NCBI GenBank assembly: GCA_028287785.1
Contig: JAQBOZ010000019.1
Span: forward strand, 104,300-168,299
Length of the DNA stretch: 64,000 bases
Source of the DNA: Chlorobiota bacterium
Lineage (GTDB): Bacteria > Bacteroidota > Ignavibacteria > OLB7
Direction: 5' to 3'
Under the pieces are notes generated by a model that saw only the letters and a program-made list of their open reading frames with translations, was not told where the DNA came from and searched no databases. Both the position numbers and the translations under genes were made by a program. Numbering within the stretch: position 1 is the stretch's first letter; each line of letters begins with the position of its first letter. Positions 17,983-25,799 of this stretch are shown piece after piece.

Positions 17983-19395
17983 ATGCGGTTTCCACATTTA
18001 CTGCGGAGCGCGATTCACAGCCATGCCCGCGCATTTTCACTCGCCGTGCTCGGCGTGCTGCTGAGCGCCTCGGCCTCGTTCGCGGCCGGTCATCCCAACA
18101 TCCTGATCAGGGACTGCCCCGCCGATATCGGTGCGGAGCCGAACTCCACGGCGTGCGGCGGCAGTTTCTGGACAAGCTCGGCGATCTGGGTTCGGAACGT
18201 GGCGGACGGGTTGCTCACGCATCAATCGCCGCTTGCCGGGCAGACCAACTATGTCTATGTCAACCTTGAGAATATCGGCACCGGAACACTCAACAACGGC
18301 ACGCTCCATGTGTATTTCGCAAAGGCATCCACGGGGCTTACCTGGCCGACAAGCTGGGTGGCGAATTATCTTCCAAGCTGCCTTGGGCCGGGAACAACGA
18401 CGTATGGTGATGAGATCGGCACATATGCCATAAGCGGTCTTGGAGCGGGGGGCACGATTACCGCCATGATCCCCTGGAGCACAGTCCCGAATCCCGGAGA
18501 TTTCTGCGATCCGGACGCACGGCATTTCTGCCTTCTGGCCCGATTCGAATCGAACGAGGACCCGATGACATTTACCGAGGGTCCTCTGGTGCTGGACAAC
18601 ACGAGGAACAACAACAACATCGCCTGGAAGAATTGCTCGATCACGGGTGGAACCGGCCACAAATGCCCGCTCCAGGTCCGCAACCCGGAGAACCAGCTGA
18701 TGACAATGGCGCTTCATCTCGATATCGATCCCGCGGAGATCAACGATCCATTCACGAATCATGGCACCATCCAGATCGACCTTGGACCGGATCTGTTCAG
18801 GGAGTGGACCGACGGCGGACAGCAGGGAACCGGCGTCACGCCCGTCAACCCCAATGATGCCGACAACACCACCGTCAACGTCACCGCGTTGAACGCGCAA
18901 ATCGAAAACATCACCATGAATCCCGGAGAGGAGGCCACCATCCATGTGATCTTCACAATCAATCCGGATCAGAACGTCGGCACGTTCCACTGGGATATCA
19001 CGCAGTATGAGGCGGGATCGGCCGATCCGCTCGGTGGTGAGCAGTATATCATCGATCTGTCGAACGGCGGCGGTGAGGGAGGCGGGAAGCGCGCGGTGAC
19101 CGATGGCGTTCTGTCGAGCACGTTCAACCTGGGAGTTCATCCGAACCCATCGGCGGCGATGACCACGATCAGCTATGCCCTCCCGGCCGACAGCAGGGTC
19201 GGCATCACGATCTTCGACGCCAGCGGCCGGCCCGTGACCGAGCTTCTCCCGAAGACCGATATGACCGCGGGAAGCCATCAGATCGTCTGGAACGGTCAGT
19301 ACGCCAACGGAAAGCGGGTTCCAAGCGGCACCTATCTCTGCCGGCTGAGCACCGAAACGGGTTCGACCGAGCAGCAGATCAAGATTACGCGGTAG
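17983..19395 (+). CDS. secreted protein with T9SS type A sorting domain
   Basis: A 470-residue exported protein. The signal peptide covers residues 1-34 (AFSLAVLGVLLSASASFAAG). The mature part looks like beta-sandwich modules with cysteine pairs (IRDCPADIG, TACGGSFWTSSAIWV, DPDARHFCLLARF), similar in feel to CARDB-like adhesive domains, then a second sandwich with LQVRNPENQLMTMALHLDI. The C-terminal 85 residues form a type IX secretion sorting domain: HPNPSAAMTTISYALPADSRVGI, VWNGQYANGKRVPSGTYLCRL and ending EQQIKITR. The predicted location is outside the cell or on the surface. Its natural terminator was split by the transposon beginning at 19420. Confidence 0.85.
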   Translation: MRFPHLLRSAIHSHARAFSLAVLGVLLSASASFAAGHPNILIRDCPADIGAEPNSTACGGSFWTSSAIWVRNVADGLLTHQSPLAGQTNYVYVNLENIGTGTLNNGTLHVYFAKASTGLTWPTSWVANYLPSCLGPGTTTYGDEIGTYAISGLGAGGTITAMIPWSTVPNPGDFCDPDARHFCLLARFESNEDPMTFTEGPLVLDNTRNNNNIAWKNCSITGGTGHKCPLQVRNPENQLMTMALHLDIDPAEINDPFTNHGTIQIDLGPDLFREWTDGGQQGTGVTPVNPNDADNTTVNVTALNAQIENITMNPGEEATIHVIFTINPDQNVGTFHWDITQYEAGSADPLGGEQYIIDLSNGGGEGGGKRAVTDGVLSSTFNLGVHPNPSAAMTTISYALPADSRVGITIFDASGRPVTELLPKTDMTAGSHQIVWNGQYANGKRVPSGTYLCRLSTETGSTEQQIKITR

Positions 19396-19411
19396 CGTTG
19401 ATGGCAGGATG

Positions 19412-19443
19412 AAAAGAAGGGTACTTATATACTTAGGTCAGTT
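19412..19443. repeat. left target duplication and left terminal inverted repeat
   Basis: AAAAGAAG at 19412-19419 is the target duplication. The inverted repeat at 19420-19443 reads GGTACTTATATACTTAG, then GTCAGTT. Only 24 bp separate the stop of the upstream gene from the element. Confidence 0.9.
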
Positions 19444-19501
19444 AGAGGGGCTTAGGATGGAAAATTATTGGATACTCGTGTCGGTTGGGTGTTTTGATAA
19501 A

Positions 19502-20299
19502 TCAAACAAGGTCCACAGGCAAGCCAGATCCATTGGTAAAATAAGAAGAGAAGGTAATAGTCAAAACAGGCAACCAAGTTGTGTATTGACAAACATCATT
19601 AATTAGGCTAATCAACGGATATCCAATAATGGTTTTGTCTAAAGATGCCCCATAAAATGTTCTAGATGGTATAATTACGCCAGCTAATGTTTTATTTACA
19701 TTTTGCTGAAATGTGATCATGTACTGACAATTCACAAATATACCTTTTGGATATCGGTTTAACGGGATATCTGGATGTGTCGCATAAAAATTTTGCACGT
19801 GGCCTAAGCATGTTTCAAGCTGTATTCCATCATAAGCAAATATATATAGTGAAGGATGAGATTTGATAAATTTGTCGAAGCCGTTGTTTGCGAAGTTGAC
19901 TTCCAGAACTGCCGGGCTGATCTGCGGGATGCTGGCAAGATTAAGTAGAGAATCTTCCACGGCTGCCTTGTCTAAATAGCTTTTAACGGATATTGCAGCC
20001 CCAACACTCTCAGCAGTCACGAAAGTCCTCTCATTTTCTTCAAACCGTACAGCGATATCACTAGAAACGATAATATCTATTTGTCCAGATTCTTTGCCAT
20101 CACAACCAATGATCTGTCCGCCAATAGAAGCGTTCAATCTTCTGGGCAAATGTTTATTAAGGAACAATTGAACAATGGTTTCTCGATTCGTCCCGATATC
20201 AGGCCGATGTGTTGAGATGCCAGCCACTTCTGCTTGTATAGCGATCTGCTTTGCAAGACTATTGAAATAGCGCTGTATTTTGTTCATGTGATGGAACAT
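19502..20299 (-). CDS. DUF6602-family protein (predicted nuclease-like fold)
   Basis: A 265-residue cargo protein, the outermost on the left. The N-terminal part reads GTNRETIVQLFLNKHLPRRLNASIGGQIIG and KESGQIDIIVSSD, followed by AAISVKSYLDK. The order Glu, then QIDI, then (S)VKSYL resembles the E...D...xxK core of restriction-endonuclease-like (PD-(D/E)xK) folds and is the recognisable pattern of DUF6602. Such proteins are often found on accessory islands. DNA or RNA cleavage is inferred only. The C-terminal half is unassigned. It reads toward the left end of the transposon. The ATG could also be at 20287 (MNKIQRYF). Confidence 0.7.
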   Translation of the reverse strand: MFHHMNKIQRYFNSLAKQIAIQAEVAGISTHRPDIGTNRETIVQLFLNKHLPRRLNASIGGQIIGCDGKESGQIDIIVSSDIAVRFEENERTFVTAESVGAAISVKSYLDKAAVEDSLLNLASIPQISPAVLEVNFANNGFDKFIKSHPSLYIFAYDGIQLETCLGHVQNFYATHPDIPLNRYPKGIFVNCQYMITFQQNVNKTLAGVIIPSRTFYGASLDKTIIGYPLISLINDVCQYTTWLPVLTITFSSYFTNGSGLPVDLV

Positions 20300-20373
20300 T
20301 TATAGTGCTGGCGTGCCTACGTCATCCTTACCATCTTTCATCTTAAACAAGATAGGAGTATTGGTAATCTGAA

Positions 20374-20655
20374 TCAATCTTCCGCGACATCCTCAACATT
20401 TTCAATCCCTTCCAAATCCTCCTCAACCTCCCCAGTTCCTTTAACATTTTTCTGAAGGGGTTTGGGAAGGATTGTAGGTTGGTCGGTCAGGCCCTTCTCG
20501 GTCTTGTGGTAGCGAATCTTGATCTCAGGATTTAGGCCGAATGGTCCGGTAGAGGTTTCGGTGATAAAATCCAAGAACGACATCACATGCTTACCCTTGA
20601 AATTTTCTGCGCTCATGAAATATTTAAAATTGTTTTCGATATATATATCATTCAT
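20374..20655 (-). CDS. small acidic cargo protein, unknown function
   Basis: 93 residues; N-terminal half mixed (NFKYFMSAENFKGKHVMSFLDFITET), C-terminal tail strongly acidic (EVEEDLEGIENVEDVAED). No family recognised. It lies 74 bp upstream of the DUF6602 gene on the same strand, so the two may be cotranscribed. Codon use is AT-rich like the rest of the transposon. Confidence 0.45.
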   Translation of the reverse strand: MNDIYIENNFKYFMSAENFKGKHVMSFLDFITETSTGPFGLNPEIKIRYHKTEKGLTDQPTILPKPLQKNVKGTGEVEEDLEGIENVEDVAED

Positions 20656-20674
20656 ATCAAAATTTCAATATTAA

Positions 20675-21010
20675 ATGACTATTCAAGAGTATAAAACCGA
20701 GGAATATAGTACGGTCCATGAGTATATTCCTGATAATGAAGGTGATAAGGCAATTCTCGATGGCCTTGTTAGATGGATTGAGATAGCCAGCAAGAACGTT
20801 CCTGAAGAAAGAGATAGATGCGAGAGGGCTATCAGGATACGAATAGAGAACAAGTGCAAATATAAATTTTATCCGATGGGTGGGGCCACAACACGTTTTC
20901 TTCAATCCTTACGAGTATGGATTGAATACATCAATGAGTGGGGGAACACCGAACCGGCTAGATGGCCTTGCAGTCCATATGGGGATAATGTTGTGGAAGT
21001 TTTTCCTTAA
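20675..21010 (+). CDS. hypothetical cargo protein
   Basis: 111 residues, hydrophilic, with an early acidic stretch and a helix-like middle (LVRWIEIASKNVPEERDRCERAIRIRIENK). No family is recognised and no clear ribosome-binding site precedes it. Its last 53 bases overlap the end of the convergent gene at 20958, and it begins only 19 bp from the divergent start at 20655. It may be real or a chance frame. Confidence 0.4.
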   Translation: MTIQEYKTEEYSTVHEYIPDNEGDKAILDGLVRWIEIASKNVPEERDRCERAIRIRIENKCKYKFYPMGGATTRFLQSLRVWIEYINEWGNTEPARWPCSPYGDNVVEVFP

Positions 21011-21332
21011 GTTCTTCTCCATATGTGAAGTAAATGCACGAAGCCTGCCCAGTGCTTCTATTGGTGGTATTTAAATATACCAAGGCCAATCTATCACCTG
21101 GATTCAGGTGATCTTTAACATCGCCAACAATCCGATTTGCGTTTGTAGTATATGGCGTCTCATCCGAAGCAGGTTGCAACCTAATAAGGTAACAAGACTC
21201 GGAGAGTTTAACACTAGTTTCGTGGTTTATATAAGGTTTCAAAGACTTACGCGCCTCGGTATCTTCACCTATATCGTAGGTCAAAATGAAGTGATCCCAA
21301 GTGGCAGGAGGAATGGTATAGAAGTTAGCCAT
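20958..21332 (-). CDS. Cas2/SinR-fold-like small protein
   Basis: 124 residues. The sequence HFILTYDIGEDTEARKSLKPYI, then KLSESCYLIRL, then VGDVKDHLNPGDRLALVYLN follows the beta1-(YD.)-alpha-beta2 ferredoxin-like pattern of Cas2 and SinR-family proteins, with the Asp after the first strand, the S.YLIR second strand and the L..GDRLALV third block. No cas1, other cas gene or CRISPR array is nearby. SinR-type stand-alone relatives of Cas2 (VapD-like ribonucleases) are the closest concept. Similarity is judged by eye, and activity is unknown. Confidence 0.5.
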   Translation of the reverse strand: MANFYTIPPATWDHFILTYDIGEDTEARKSLKPYINHETSVKLSESCYLIRLQPASDETPYTTNANRIVGDVKDHLNPGDRLALVYLNTTNRSTGQASCIYFTYGEELKEKLPQHYPHMDCKAI

Positions 21333-21462
21333 AGCAGTTTACAAATGATTCTCGTGATAGATACAACGAATTATTCAATTATAATCAATTGAATCAGATG
21401 TCAAGAGTACATCTTTGTGTACCCTGCAAGATTAGGTGAGATGTCCAAAAACCTCTCTGATT

Positions 21463-21723
21463 TTAGTGATTCTCCAATATCTCGGCTATAGGATCAAGAA
21501 GCGCTCCAGGAGTTGTTTTCAATAATCTGGCGAGAAGAAGGATGGTTCTCAAACTTGGTTGACGTTTGCCAAGTTCCAGCTTGGACACATATGACGGATC
21601 AAGCTCGTTACTGGCAGCGAGATCAAGCTGACGCATACCGAGTTCCAGTCTTCGCTTCCTGATAACGGTTGCGAAGGCTTGTTCCGGGGTAATAGATTCT
21701 TCGGGCTTGGGACTCTTTGACAT
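21463..21723 (-). CDS. XRE-family helix-turn-helix regulator (cargo, first)
   Basis: 86 residues, a single HTH domain: AFATVIRKRRLELGMRQLDLAASNELDPSYVSKLELGKRQPSLRTILLLARLLKTTPGALL, with canonical helix 2 (RQLDLA) and recognition helix (DPSYVSKLE). It is about 45% similar by eye to the second regulator at 23276, including the initial TPE.AFA block, so the two are paralogues. It is divergent from the gene at 21833. The palindrome at 21756 lies 33 bp upstream and is a likely operator. Confidence 0.92.
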   Translation of the reverse strand: MSKSPKPEESITPEQAFATVIRKRRLELGMRQLDLAASNELDPSYVSKLELGKRQPSLRTILLLARLLKTTPGALLDPIAEILENH

Positions 21724-21755
21724 ACCCCGAAGCTACCCACCTACCACCATCGCCT

Positions 21756-21774
21756 AAAGGACTGTCAGTCCTTT
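21756..21774. promoter_or_regulatory. palindrome, candidate operator of the first XRE regulator
   Basis: AAAGGACT-GTC-AGTCCTTT, a perfect 8-bp inverted repeat with a 3-bp centre. It lies in the divergent promoter region between the XRE gene (start 21723) and the small gene at 21833. Position and symmetry suit an HTH dimer; binding is inferred. Confidence 0.5.
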
Positions 21775-21832
21775 TCAAAATTCTTCGTATCTTGCCCCAT
21801 CAACACAATCCAGGCATATAACCGACAAGACG

Positions 21833-22105
21833 ATGATGGAGATGTCACGAGGGCCATTCAGGGGCATTTACGCCGAGATTGCTAGGGAGAAAGGGATATC
21901 CCGGCAGGCAATCCGGCAAGGGGTCCAGAAGCGAAATCCTGAAATACTTCGGATGGTTGCCGAGAAGATTGAAGAACGAAAAAGAAAAATCGAAAAATAC
22001 GACAAGGCCATAGAATCGATCAAGACATCTTCAACAATCAAAACAAGAAACGACGAAAAGGGGGCTACGGAAGTAGCTCCCTTTTTCGTTGATAATACCC
22101 AATGA
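21833..22105 (+). CDS. small helix-turn-helix-like cargo protein
   Basis: 90 residues. The segment GIYAEIAREKGISRQAIRQGVQKRNPEILRMVAEKIEERKRKIEKY resembles a short HTH (AEIAREKGISRQAIRQGV) followed by a basic coiled-coil helix, as in small phage or plasmid regulators. Three in-frame ATG codons (21833, 21836, 21842) are possible starts. It is transcribed away from the first XRE gene. An intrinsic terminator lies within its last codons. Confidence 0.6.
   Translation: MMEMSRGPFRGIYAEIAREKGISRQAIRQGVQKRNPEILRMVAEKIEERKRKIEKYDKAIESIKTSSTIKTRNDEKGATEVAPFFVDNTQ
22056..22086 (+). terminator. intrinsic terminator inside the end of the small HTH gene
   Basis: AAAAGGGGGCTAC-GGAA-GTAGCTCCCTTTTT, 13 bp with one G-T wobble and a T run. 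It lies 19-49 bases before the stop codon of the 90-residue ORF. Because the symmetry also gives A's and T's on the other strand, it may serve the convergent gene ending at 22113. Confidence 0.75.
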
Positions 22106-22112
22106 TCCGAAG

Positions 22113-22583
22113 CTATCCCTCTTTCAAGGTAATGGTCAGTCTTGCTTTCCCTGGAATCTGCTTGGCAATACCTGCAATCTTCTCTTCATTTTGAAGTCCT
22201 ACGATTTCTAATTTTTGTCGATTCTTCAGGGCATCGACTGCTGGACTGTAGTGCCATTCATTCGGATATGCCAGTACAATCTCATGCCCCAGGATCTTCC
22301 CCGATGTCGCACCACCGAGAAGTTTGCCAAGGGAATCGAATGCCGGATCTTTCAAATTTTCGATTCCGGTCTTGACCGCGTACTCCAACTGTTTGAAATA
22401 GATATAAAGTGTTCCCGAATCTGTATGGACCAAATGGTATTCGATGAACTTCCGGACAGATTCTTCAATCTCGGCCTTGCCTATCGATCCTGTTGTTTCC
22501 CCAAGCTCTAAAAGAATTGTCGAAGGATCTTCGATATCATGAACCGGATGAACATCTTCCACAACTTTCATTGACCGTCCCAT
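22113..22583 (-). CDS. hypothetical cargo protein with good ribosome-binding site
   Basis: I place the start at 22583 because AGGGAGGA lies about nine bases upstream; an ATG at 22610 has nothing comparable. The 156-residue product has a helical middle (ESVRKFIEYHLV, YIYFKQLEYAVKTGIENLKDPAFDSLGKLLGG) and a C-terminal beta-rich part ending ARLTITLKEG. No family is recognised and no signal or membrane segment is seen. It follows the membrane protein at 22607 by 23 bp and is probably in one operon with it. Confidence 0.6.
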   Translation of the reverse strand: MGRSMKVVEDVHPVHDIEDPSTILLELGETTGSIGKAEIEESVRKFIEYHLVHTDSGTLYIYFKQLEYAVKTGIENLKDPAFDSLGKLLGGATSGKILGHEIVLAYPNEWHYSPAVDALKNRQKLEIVGLQNEEKIAGIAKQIPGKARLTITLKEG

Positions 22584-22606
22584 AACCTTTTCCTCCCTGG
22601 ATGTTA

Positions 22607-22927
22607 TCAAATGATGTAGATGAAAACGTAAAATGCCGCGACCAATGCTGACCCGACCAGCACACCCACTGTATCCTTTCTCATAAATGTGAGAAACAAG
22701 GTGCAGATAAGGGGTATTCCCTCGTAAAGAATGGATCCAAAGAATCCTCTATAGGGAATCGCATGAGATATTTCGACAATATCCAAATGGGTTCCCAAGT
22801 CTACGATGATGATCATCGCAGTATTGAAGATTATCAGGAGTATTGTTGCCAGCTTTATAGCGGGACGCCAAGCTGATAGCTTATCGGTTGAATTGCCATT
22901 GGTTGTTGCGTGTGGTTCTGCTTCCAT
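22607..22927 (-). CDS. three-helix membrane cargo protein
   Basis: 106 residues with an excellent Shine-Dalgarno (AGGAGGAAGTC before the ATG). Helices are at about 24-44 (IKLATILLIIFNTAMIIIVDL), 62-81 (GFFGSILYEGIPLICTLFLTF) and 87-106 (VGVLVGSALVAAFYVFIYII). No family is recognised. First gene of the 22607/22113 pair. The strong ribosome-binding sites of this pair contrast with the surrounding chromosome. Confidence 0.65.
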   Translation of the reverse strand: MEAEPHATTNGNSTDKLSAWRPAIKLATILLIIFNTAMIIIVDLGTHLDIVEISHAIPYRGFFGSILYEGIPLICTLFLTFMRKDTVGVLVGSALVAAFYVFIYII

Positions 22928-23026
22928 GACTTCCTCCTATTGATGGCGTGATACATTCGAGATATTTTCAAGATCATCGGCAAGGGATCGGCATCATATC
23001 TGATCCCTTGCCGATCTCATGAATTA

Positions 23027-23149
23027 TTAGTGATGCATAGCTCCTTTGATCAGAACCCATCCTGCTACGGCCAGCAGAATCAGGATGGCCCACTTCCACG
23101 CTTTGCGATTCTTCTGCTTCACATACTGCTCATCTTCCTTCAACCCCAT
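23027..23149 (-). CDS. 40-residue single-helix membrane protein
   Basis: I chose ATG at 23149 (MGLKEDEQYVKQKNRKAWKW) because GAGGGAG lies about eight bases upstream; the longer open frame to 23233 overlaps the second XRE promoter region. A basic cytoplasmic segment is followed by one helix, AILILLAVAGWVLIKGAM. Function is unknown. It is divergent from the second XRE regulator and may be under its control, as small membrane proteins beside XRE genes often are. Confidence 0.5.
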   Translation of the reverse strand: MGLKEDEQYVKQKNRKAWKWAILILLAVAGWVLIKGAMHH

Positions 23150-23260
23150 AGCGATTTCTCCCTCGTGATGTGGATGTATGATGGATGGGAGGGCATGTGG
23201 CAATATAGCAAAAGATCTAGGGTTTGGGAACATACGCCCAAAATAAACTTGGGGTGCCCG

Positions 23261-23277
23261 ATAGCTTTCAAAGCTAT
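23261..23277. promoter_or_regulatory. palindrome overlapping the second XRE start codon
   Basis: ATAGCTT-TCA-AAGCTAT, a perfect 7-bp inverted repeat whose last bases include the A and T of the ATG at 23276. The layout (3-bp centre, adjacent to an XRE gene) mirrors 21756-21774. Autoregulatory operator inferred. Confidence 0.45.
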
Positions 23278-23554
23278 GGCACGACCTCTAGTACCCTTGA
23301 AACTTCCGGCTGGAAAGAAGCTCACGCCGGAACTCGCCTTTGCTCAAATTCTTAGAGAACGCAGGAAGGCTTTGAAGCTCACCCAAGCTGATCTTGAGGA
23401 TGATCAGTCGGTGGATCGCTCTTATGTCTCGAAGCTGGAATTGGGGAAGGTCCAGGTGTGTTTACGGAACATCATCCATCTCGCTGTAAAGCTGCACATG
23501 ACGCCAGGGGAGTTGATGGACGAAGTAATGCGACGGATGGGTGCTGGAGATTAG
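23276..23554 (+). CDS. XRE-family helix-turn-helix regulator (cargo, second)
   Basis: The frame is open further upstream (from 23030), but that part is the shadow of the small membrane gene. The ATG at 23276 gives 92 residues starting MARPLVPLKLPAGKK. The HTH reads AFAQILRERRKALKLTQADLEDDQSVDRSYVSKLELGKVQVCLRNIIHLAVKLHMTPGELM. The recognition helix DRSYVSKLELGK is almost identical to that of the first regulator, suggesting related operators. Convergent with the transposase gene, whose end is 29 bp away. Confidence 0.88.
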   Translation: MARPLVPLKLPAGKKLTPELAFAQILRERRKALKLTQADLEDDQSVDRSYVSKLELGKVQVCLRNIIHLAVKLHMTPGELMDEVMRRMGAGD

Positions 23555-23583
23555 CGGGGCTTCTTGGACAAGCTCACGAAAGC

Positions 23584-24780
23584 CTATAGTGAACCATACC
23601 GGCGCTTATAGGCCGGAGATGTCCAAGCTTCGATCCCTTTGTAACGATACCAGATAAGTTTGGGATCTTTGGAATCCTTCAGAATAATCGCGGTGTTTCC
23701 TGAAGAACTTCTTGCAGAGTTGACAATCAGATTTCGGTACTTCTTGGGAGCCTTCGGATTGACATAGCAGACCATTGACAATCTTCTCACCACGGCCCGT
23801 CTTGGCTTCACATTCTCCTCTTCTCCGATCAATCGTCGGTACGACAACCGCTTGCCCACTACTGTTCCTATCGATTTGACAAACCTATCGCGATCATCTC
23901 CCTTTCTAGTGTTAAACCTGTACATCTGTTCATCAAGATATCGGAAGAGATGGAAGGGTTCGCAACTCGTATACGTTCCTCCAATGGTTCTCTTCAAGAG
24001 GCTCCAGAAGTTTTCCAAACCATTCGTATAAACGTGACCATTCACATACGTTTCGGCATGGTTCACAACATTGTGAACATATTCAGGATCGATCCCACGA
24101 TACGATGCCAGTTGATCCGTATGGACTTCTGAACCCAGTTCGACATTGGCAATGATTTCGTCTTGAAGCGTCTTCCTTTTGATATCACCAACAACCTTTG
24201 TACGGATTTCACCATGTCGCTCTAGCAGGCCCATGACAATAGCCTTCCCAGTTGCTCCACGCCCCTTGATCTTCACATCTTTCTTACCCTTGTGCATATT
24301 CCGGGCCTTGCCACCAATGTATGTTTCGTCAACCTCTACGATCCCGGACAATTTCTCATCATGTGATTCGATATGGAGGCTGTAGCGGATTCGTTGTAGA
24401 AGGAACCATGCGGTCTTCTGGGTCACTCCCAATGCTCTGGAAAGCTCGCAAGAAGAGATTCCGTTCTTGGCATTGACCAAGAGCCAAAAAGCCATTAACC
24501 ATTTGTCCAAGCTCAATCGGGAACTTTCGAAAATCGTCCCGAACTTTACTCCAAATTGCTTACGGCATCCTTTACATTCCCACATCCTTCGCGTCTGGAT
24601 ATAGATATGGGATTCCTTCGAACCACACCGGGGACACTGCACACCATCCGGCCAGCGCGCAGCCGCCACCAACATGATACACGTCTCAGGATTAGCAAAG
24701 TCCTTGGCAAGATCTTGAAGCGTTGCAAGTGGTCCTTTTGGGTTCTTCCTTGGCATACGGGAAGATAAGAAGCATTGCAA
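23584..24780 (-). CDS. IS1595-family (ISXO2-like) DDE transposase
   Basis: 398 residues. The N-terminal zinc ribbon has CPRCGS (about residue 50) and CKGCRKQFGVKFGTIFESS, typical of ISXO2-like transposases. Next come the HTH-like LSRALGVTQKTAWFLLQRIR, then the catalytic domain: VEVDETYIGG (first Asp), EVHTDQLASY (second Asp) and TNGLENFWSLLKRTIGGTY (third acidic/Asn-Glu region). The C-terminal extension beyond about 300 is longer than in many IS1595 members. It appears intact. ATG 24780 or the downstream one at 24756 (MPRKNPKG) could be used. It is inferred to mobilise the whole 19420-25823 element. Confidence 0.92.
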   Translation of the reverse strand: MQCFLSSRMPRKNPKGPLATLQDLAKDFANPETCIMLVAAARWPDGVQCPRCGSKESHIYIQTRRMWECKGCRKQFGVKFGTIFESSRLSLDKWLMAFWLLVNAKNGISSCELSRALGVTQKTAWFLLQRIRYSLHIESHDEKLSGIVEVDETYIGGKARNMHKGKKDVKIKGRGATGKAIVMGLLERHGEIRTKVVGDIKRKTLQDEIIANVELGSEVHTDQLASYRGIDPEYVHNVVNHAETYVNGHVYTNGLENFWSLLKRTIGGTYTSCEPFHLFRYLDEQMYRFNTRKGDDRDRFVKSIGTVVGKRLSYRRLIGEEENVKPRRAVVRRLSMVCYVNPKAPKKYRNLIVNSARSSSGNTAIILKDSKDPKLIWYRYKGIEAWTSPAYKRRYGSL

Positions 24781-24929
24781 ACGTTGTCAAGAACCCTTTG
24801 GGGACATGAGCCTTCCCTCACTGGCCTATTGAGGTTGAGCTTTGTTCTCATTTGCAAATCTTCGATGTTTGCTATATACTATATCAGCCTGATATCAGTT
24901 GCGCTGTAATAAATTAATCTATCCACACA

Positions 24930-25739
24930 ATGAACACGACATCTCTTGGCGAGAGTAAACACAAATATTTATTTCAATTAATAGATAAGGGATATGAACG
25001 TGAACTCAATCTTAAGAACGAAATCACATCCCGTACTAATACGCTTCTTTCAATCTTTACTCTGGTAGCCGCTATCGTTGCTTATTATGCTACTAATATA
25101 CCTGTTGGTTTGATTACACCTATGCATTGGGTTGTGTATGGATTGTTAGTCTTGACCGGATTAGCAGGTGTCATCGCGGTGTGTTATATTCGCCGATTCC
25201 TCATCGGTCATAAATATGGATATATGCCTGATGCCGCAAACATTAGAGATCAATACGATGAATTATTAGCACATAAAGACGAGATCCAGTCGTATAACGA
25301 TCAATTGCCAATCTATAACGCATCCGTTGATGCAAGCAAGCAACTGTTGCCGGAGATCCCAATCGAAATAGAGAGCGAAATGGACGTTTATCTTATTGAG
25401 CAATATTGCAAAGCTGCTGCTACGAATAGTTCAAAAAATAAATTGAGGGCAGACTTATATAGCAAGGCTATAGGTTGGCTGACAACGACTGCCGCAATGT
25501 CACTTCTTGTGGCTGCACCTTTTTTTATCATTAAGGCTACTGTATCTACTATATCTACTACGCCTCCCACTTCAATATCTCCCACATATCCTACATCGAG
25601 GGATTCATCAATGGCGAAAAAGAACGTGCCAGATCCACAACCCCCAGAGAAGCCTGTCAAGCCGGAACCTAAACCTCTTAGGTTGATTACGGAGAGCGAC
25701 ACTTCTAAGCCAAAAAAAGTTCCTAGGAAGAACAGGTAG
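24930..25739 (+). CDS. three-helix membrane protein with SLATT-like layout
   Basis: 269 residues. After a 20-residue amphipathic start (KYLFQLIDKGYERELNLKNEITSR) come two helices (TLLSIFTLVAAIVAYYAT and WVVYGLLVLTGLAGVIAVCYI), a long helical soluble region, a third helix (AAMSLLVAAPFFIIKAT) and a Pro/Lys-rich cytosolic tail (PEKPVKPEPKPLR). The two-helix, linker, third-helix order resembles SLATT and other membrane effectors of nucleotide-signalling defence systems, but no nucleotide cyclase is present. That parallel is a topology-level guess. Upstream is AT-rich promoter-like DNA with TTGCAA and TATACT. It is the last cargo gene on the right. Confidence 0.55.
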   Translation: MNTTSLGESKHKYLFQLIDKGYERELNLKNEITSRTNTLLSIFTLVAAIVAYYATNIPVGLITPMHWVVYGLLVLTGLAGVIAVCYIRRFLIGHKYGYMPDAANIRDQYDELLAHKDEIQSYNDQLPIYNASVDASKQLLPEIPIEIESEMDVYLIEQYCKAAATNSSKNKLRADLYSKAIGWLTTTAAMSLLVAAPFFIIKATVSTISTTPPTSISPTYPTSRDSSMAKKNVPDPQPPEKPVKPEPKPLRLITESDTSKPKKVPRKNR

Positions 25740-25750
25740 TCATATTCTGG

Positions 25751-25793
25751 AGATTAGCCTTGGAGATCATAGAGAATCCAGGGCTAATCTTTC
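25751..25793 (+). terminator. hairpin after the last cargo gene
   Basis: AGATTAGCCTTGG and CCAGGGCTAATCT form a 13-bp stem with one mismatch, followed by TTTC. Just 12 bp past the stop codon at 25739 and inside the transposon, so it limits read-through to the right end. Confidence 0.65.
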
Positions 25794-25799
25794 AGTCAG

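Noticed and set aside
23556..24796. GGGCTTCTTGGACAAGC-like left end and a partly matching right end as IS boundaries tight around the transposase
   Set aside because: The match needs gaps and there is no target duplication, whereas the 24-bp repeats at 19420/25823 match almost perfectly and have AAAAGAAG on both sides.
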